Below are positions 40,795-44,284 of a DNA stretch of 44,284 nt, one piece after another. Both the position numbers and the translations under genes were made by a program. A model generated the notes under the pieces. That model did not search any database. It had not been told where the DNA came from and saw only the letters and a list, made by a program, of their open reading frames with translations. Source of the DNA: CAZGUG01 sp964529035 (GTDB lineage Bacteria; Bacillota; Clostridia; Ch29). The DNA lies in contig CAZGUG010000012.1 in assembly GCA_964529035.1 (NCBI GenBank), positions 1 through 44,284 of the forward strand. Direction: 5' to 3'. Numbering within the stretch: the stretch's first letter is position 1; every line of letters begins with the position of its first letter.

Positions 40795-42111
40795 ATGGGG
40801 AACGACAGGTACAATGCCGTAGTGGTGGGAGCGGGCCCGGCAGGGGCTACCGCAGCGCTTATGATGGCAGGAAACAACCTTTCGGTTGCACTGCTTGAGA
40901 GGGGCAGGTACCCGGGCTCAAAAAACATGACCGGGGGTACCATCGCCGGCATGCCCTTTCAGGATATACTGCCCGAATACTGGGAAATGGAAGGGATACC
41001 ACTGGAGCGCAGGATAGTATCCGACGAACTGTGGCTGCTTGACAGCGATTCGGCGGTGCGTATGGGTTTTACCGGCAGGAGATTCGGCAAGGTGCCCTTT
41101 AACAGGCACACCATACTGCGGTATAAGTTTGACAACTGGTATGCAAATCAGGCGGTAAAGGCAGGGGCTGAGCTTATATGCAACTGCCTTGCGGTAGACC
41201 TTGCATACCATAAAACAGGGCTTATGTCCAAAAAAGTGGACGGAGTGGTGCTTGAGGGCGGGGATGTTATACACGCCGATGTGGTGATACTGGCGGAGGG
41301 TGCCCAGGGTTCCCTTGTCCAGAAAGCGGGGCTTAGGAAAAGGCTAAAGCCGAACGAGATGACGCTGTACGTCAAGGAGGTTTTGGAGCTTCCCGCCGAA
41401 AAAATAGAAGAAAGGTTCAACCTGGAAAGGGGAGAGGGTGCCAGTATCGGGATGGTGGGGTATCCCACTTCGCCGGCCATTGGTAAGGGTGGAATATGGA
41501 CCAACAGGGATTCCCTGTCCATAATTGTGGGCGGGTATTTAAACCAGATTGTCGGCAAGGGGTTAAGCCCGCTGCAGCTGCTTGAAAGGTACAAGGAACA
41601 CCCGCTTGTGAAAAGGCTGATAGAAGGGGCCAAACCGGTCAAATACATGGCACATATCATACCAAAGGGCGGGTTTAAAAAAATACCCACGCTGGTGGAT
41701 GACGGGATAATCGTGGCGGGGGACGCGGCGGAGATGATAAGTGGTCGCCGCGGCATGGACCTTGCGATGATAACCGGAAAGTTTGCCGCAGAAGCGGCTG
41801 CCCAGGCCTGTGCCCTTGACAGGTACGGCAGGGACGTTCTGGCCTCCTATGAAGCAAGGATTAAGGGATCGTTTTTCTACCTGAACATGAAAAGTCATAA
41901 GAATGCGGAAGCGTATTTCAACAGGTACCAGGATTCCGACTTTCTGATAACAAAAGCTATGAACGATCTGGCATACAAGTTTTTTGAACAGAATCTTGAA
42001 AGCGACAAAAACAACATGATAAAGATGGCGGAGGAGCTTATCAACATGCAGCCCCTTGGCAAAACGACAAAGGATATTCTGTTCGGGCTGCAGAACTGGG
42101 GGGTGCTGTGA
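40795..42111 (+). CDS. fixC: FixC-like FAD-dependent oxidoreductase (ETF:quinone type)
   Basis: The 438-residue product is an ETF-QO/FixC-family flavoprotein: VVGAGPAGATAALMMA (FAD), ERGRYPGSKNMTGGT, HADVVILAEGAQGSL and GDAAEMISGRRGMDLAM (second FAD motif). It would take electrons from an electron-transferring flavoprotein or deliver them to quinone together with the ferredoxin-like FixX next to it. No fixA/fixB are in the window. ATG 40795 follows GGGAGGG; TTG 40792 precedes it directly. Confidence 0.87.
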   Translation: MGNDRYNAVVVGAGPAGATAALMMAGNNLSVALLERGRYPGSKNMTGGTIAGMPFQDILPEYWEMEGIPLERRIVSDELWLLDSDSAVRMGFTGRRFGKVPFNRHTILRYKFDNWYANQAVKAGAELICNCLAVDLAYHKTGLMSKKVDGVVLEGGDVIHADVVILAEGAQGSLVQKAGLRKRLKPNEMTLYVKEVLELPAEKIEERFNLERGEGASIGMVGYPTSPAIGKGGIWTNRDSLSIIVGGYLNQIVGKGLSPLQLLERYKEHPLVKRLIEGAKPVKYMAHIIPKGGFKKIPTLVDDGIIVAGDAAEMISGRRGMDLAMITGKFAAEAAAQACALDRYGRDVLASYEARIKGSFFYLNMKSHKNAEAYFNRYQDSDFLITKAMNDLAYKFFEQNLESDKNNMIKMAEELINMQPLGKTTKDILFGLQNWGVL

Positions 42112-42393
42112 TTGAGCGATTTCAAAAAGTCGGCAACAGACCCCCTGGAGCTTGTGAGAATAATACCCGACGAAAAGCCGCATATATTCATCAAGGACGA
42201 TAAGATTTGCATTACCCGGTGTGAAAACAAACCCTGCACCTATTACTGCCCGTCAAGGGTTTATTGCTGGGAAAAGGACAGCATCAAGGTATTGTATGAC
42301 AGGTGTATAGAATGCGGAGCCTGTCCCTACGGCTGTCCCTACCAAAACATCGCATGGCAGTTTCCCGGCGGAGGTTACGGAGTGGTGTATTAA
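42112..42393 (+). CDS. fixX: FixX-like ferredoxin
   Basis: The 93-residue product has CENKPCTYYCPSRVYC and, after about 15 residues, RCIECGACPYGCPY, typical of FixX-type ferredoxins (2[4Fe-4S]-like family with one set degenerate). TTG 42112 starts directly after the TGA of fixC, so translation is coupled. A terminator follows at 42394. Confidence 0.88.
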   Translation: MSDFKKSATDPLELVRIIPDEKPHIFIKDDKICITRCENKPCTYYCPSRVYCWEKDSIKVLYDRCIECGACPYGCPYQNIAWQFPGGGYGVVY

Positions 42394-42418
42394 AAAGCCC
42401 GCCAATACGGCGGGCTTT
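42394..42418. terminator. Bidirectional terminator
   Basis: AAAGCCCGCC-AATAC-GGCGGGCTTT, a perfect 10-bp hairpin between fixX and the convergent dehydrogenase gene. Confidence 0.8.
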
Positions 42419-42443
42419 GTGTCTTATGACTTACTGTATCTTA

Positions 42444-44180
42444 CTATCTGTTGTGCCACAGCTTTTTGACCAGGTTCCGGAGGAAGGGTATTACATAATG
42501 GTCAAGTCCAAAGGCTCTTCCGGCACCGCCCAGGCAAGCGACGGAGCCTGCCAGGAACCAGTAGTCGTTAAGCCCGGTGCTCAGGATGAAGTTGATATTC
42601 ATAGCCACAGCCACCGCCGCAGCAATGAAGGTGAACAGCCCTGCTATCAATCCGACGCCTATTCCAACTTCGGTAAACACGATTAGTTTCTGGAACAGCA
42701 TGGCGTTGGGCACCAGTATTGTATCCACCATCCACGCGTACCAGCCCGGCGTGTGTTCGCCTATAAGCTGCATCATGGAAGCGCCGCTGGCTGCGTCTGC
42801 CGTCCCGGCCAGCATCTGATAATCAAACCAGCCGCTGTGGTACTTTTCCAGACCGGACATTACCCACATGTACCCCAGGTACATCCGCAACGGTACCAGC
42901 CAGAAGTTGGCCGATTTGGCGGTAAAGTGCGGTCCCAGCAGGGTCTTTTCCCTGGTGTTGCGAAGAAGCTGGTGGTTTATATATTCCGTCAGTATTGTAA
43001 ACCCGCCTATCCCGAACAGGTAGTGCATGTTTACTATATGCTTTAACGCTGTTGCAAGGTACCCCGAAAGCTGCGGCAGGCCGCTTACCTTGGCCACTGC
43101 ATATCTGCTTCCTATTGATACCATTACACCGTGCAGGTTCAGCTTCAAGGGCTTTTTGGCTCTGCCGTCCATGTCCGCCATTATATTGTGGGCGGCATAC
43201 TGGCCGGACTGCAGTGCGGATTCCACCAGCGCCGGCATTGGGCCCTCGCCTTCTTCGGGTTCAAAATAGCAGTTGTCACCAATGGCATATATGTTAGGAT
43301 GCCCGACGGTCTGCATGTACTCGTTGACTTCCACTCTGCCCCTTCGGTTTGTTTTTAGGCCGAGGTTTGCAGCAAAGGAATTGCACTGCACGCCGCCGTT
43401 CCAAATCAGGGTATCGGTCCTTATCACGTCGCCGGATTTAAGCGTCAGGCTGTCTTCTTTGACTTCGGTTATCGGCGAATCGGTAAGAACCCTAACTCCT
43501 TTTTTCTTAAGGAATGCCGTTGCTTTCCTGATAAGCGGATCCGGCAGGTTTGGCAGTATTTTACCCATTGCTTCAATAACGTACAACCTGACTTCGTCCC
43601 GGTTGATACCGTATTTGCGGCAGAGTTCGTCGGACCACTGTATAAGTTCTCCCACCGTTTCTATTCCGGTAAAACCGCCGCCTCCCACAACTATGGTCAG
43701 AAGTTTTGCCCTTTCTTCCGGGTCATCAGTTTCGGCTGCTTTTTTGAATACCGACCTTATATGTCTGTTAATCCTCAGGGCATCCTCCATTGACCAAAGG
43801 GTTAAAGAGTGCTCTTTCATGCCCGGGATGCCGAAATATGTCGGTTCACTGCCGGTGCCCAGGACCAGGTAATCGTATTCATACGATGCTTTGTCCGAGC
43901 GAAGCATTTGTCCTTCCAGATCAATATCGGCAATCCTGTCTTTTACAACCTTTACGTTTGTGTGCTCAAAGATTTTTTCAAGATTAATCATGAGTCCGTC
44001 GGGAGTAACCCTGTTACCGGCGACTTCGTGAAGCTCGGTAAGCAGAGTGTGGTACTCATTTTTATCGATTATGGTTATTTCCATGTCCTTTCTTTTTTTG
44101 CTGTGGCGGTATATATCCAGGGCCGCTTCAATACCGCCGTATCCTGCACCAAGGACAACAATCCTTTTCGTTTGGCTCAT
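42444..44180 (-). CDS. NDH-2-like FAD/NAD(P) dehydrogenase fused to a DoxX-like membrane domain
   Basis: The 578-residue product has two parts. Residues 1-400 form a type II NADH dehydrogenase: FAD motif VVLGAGYGGIEAAL, NAD motif VVGGGGFTGIETVGEL, and IYAIGDN with the second FAD site. Residues about 415-570 carry four membrane helices and the segment YLGYMWVMSGLEKYHSGW, as in DoxX/TQO small-subunit proteins. A fused NDH-2-DoxX protein would pass electrons from NADH to the membrane quinone pool, or serve redox/sulfide stress; the DoxX part is not required for NDH-2 activity. ATG 44180 follows AGGAGGTAATACA. Confidence 0.85.
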   Translation of the reverse strand: MSQTKRIVVLGAGYGGIEAALDIYRHSKKRKDMEITIIDKNEYHTLLTELHEVAGNRVTPDGLMINLEKIFEHTNVKVVKDRIADIDLEGQMLRSDKASYEYDYLVLGTGSEPTYFGIPGMKEHSLTLWSMEDALRINRHIRSVFKKAAETDDPEERAKLLTIVVGGGGFTGIETVGELIQWSDELCRKYGINRDEVRLYVIEAMGKILPNLPDPLIRKATAFLKKKGVRVLTDSPITEVKEDSLTLKSGDVIRTDTLIWNGGVQCNSFAANLGLKTNRRGRVEVNEYMQTVGHPNIYAIGDNCYFEPEEGEGPMPALVESALQSGQYAAHNIMADMDGRAKKPLKLNLHGVMVSIGSRYAVAKVSGLPQLSGYLATALKHIVNMHYLFGIGGFTILTEYINHQLLRNTREKTLLGPHFTAKSANFWLVPLRMYLGYMWVMSGLEKYHSGWFDYQMLAGTADAASGASMMQLIGEHTPGWYAWMVDTILVPNAMLFQKLIVFTEVGIGVGLIAGLFTFIAAAVAVAMNINFILSTGLNDYWFLAGSVACLGGAGRAFGLDHYVIPFLRNLVKKLWHNR

Positions 44181-44244
44181 TGTATTACCTCCTAATTAAT
44201 ATTCTAAATATACAAATAATAATTATTAATAAGTAAACATAATT

Positions 44245-44275
44245 ATTATAACATATTTTTCACAAGGATTGTCAA
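44245..44275 (-). promoter_or_regulatory. Promoter of the NDH-2/DoxX gene
   Basis: On the minus strand TTGACA (44275-44270), 19 bp, then an extended -10 TGTTATAAT (44253-44245). It lies 65 bases before the start in a very AT-rich stretch. Confidence 0.65.
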
Positions 44276-44284
44276 ATAAATTTA

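Noticed and set aside
1..44284. Insertion sequences, prophage genes, CRISPR arrays or rRNA
   Set aside because: No transposase, integrase, phage structural gene, repeat-spacer array or rRNA segment was found on either strand.

Overview
The window looks like chromosome of an anaerobic Gram-positive bacterium of the class Clostridia, probably of the Peptococcaceae/Desulfotomaculum type (inference, no marker gene). Supports are: strong AGGAGG ribosome sites, many TTG/GTG starts, a PyrR-attenuated pyr system, PyrK/PyrD1B, a monofunctional Ni-CO dehydrogenase, DUF134/DUF5320 proteins, a Moco riboswitch and intermediate GC content. I see no insertion sequence, prophage, integrase or CRISPR array.

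Layout. (1) 1-4206: an operon on the + strand holding the tail of an alkaline-phosphatase-superfamily protein, a small exported protein with a molybdopterin-binding-like fold, an ECF transporter energising module (A, A', T; no S component visible), a MobB-like P-loop protein with an Fe-S-type Cys motif, and a small protein-kinase-like protein. (2) 4274-5970: a minus-strand group of a DUF134 regulator, two DUF5320 proteins and a small membrane protein, with a dyad operator around a strong promoter and a partial duplicate of the membrane gene. (3) 6232-15603: the pyrimidine cluster pyrR-pyrB-pyrC-carA-carB-pyrK-pyrD; pyrF-pyrE form a second unit at 25912-27574. Three PyrR-binding loops with the CNGNGA hexaloop and attenuator terminators are visible (before pyrR, between pyrR and pyrB, before pyrF), and a tandem ARG-box-like operator lies before carA. 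(4) 15676-17687: an unknown anchored protein and an EamA-type exporter.

(5) 17782-23684: a promoter, a Moco-type riboswitch with an intrinsic terminator, and a six-gene operon: lipoprotein, FecB-type binding lipoprotein, FecCD permease, ATPase, second lipoprotein, DUF364 (heavy-metal chelation family) protein. The riboswitch points to molybdate/tungstate or a related molecule as the substrate. This is the most interesting system here; it parallels locus 1, where an exported protein of a similar fold sits with another transporter and a MobB-like protein. (6) 23832-25745: an orphan cooS with a CxxC-type D-cluster motif. (7) 27768-32687: carbamate kinase, a carboxyltransferase subunit (PycB/OadA type without biotin domain), YlmH and a secreted M28 peptidase. 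(8) 33033-36757: a short, possibly truncated membrane Fe-S protein behind a CsoR/CstR-like operator, a CPA2 antiporter coupled to a PII-like protein, tRNA-Thr(CGT), a phospholipase C-like protein and a PgpA-family protein.

(9) 36883-40678: mtnA, mtaD, a 6-oxopurine-type MTA/MTI phosphorylase and a class II aldolase. Together these can take 5'-methylthioadenosine through methylthioinosine and methylthioribose-1-phosphate to methylthioribulose-1-phosphate and then to DHAP plus methylthioacetaldehyde (an MTA 'DHAP shunt' with a deaminase entry). They are followed by fixC-fixX-like electron-transfer genes without fixAB. (10) 42444-44180: an NDH-2-like dehydrogenase fused to a DoxX-like membrane domain, with its promoter at the right edge.
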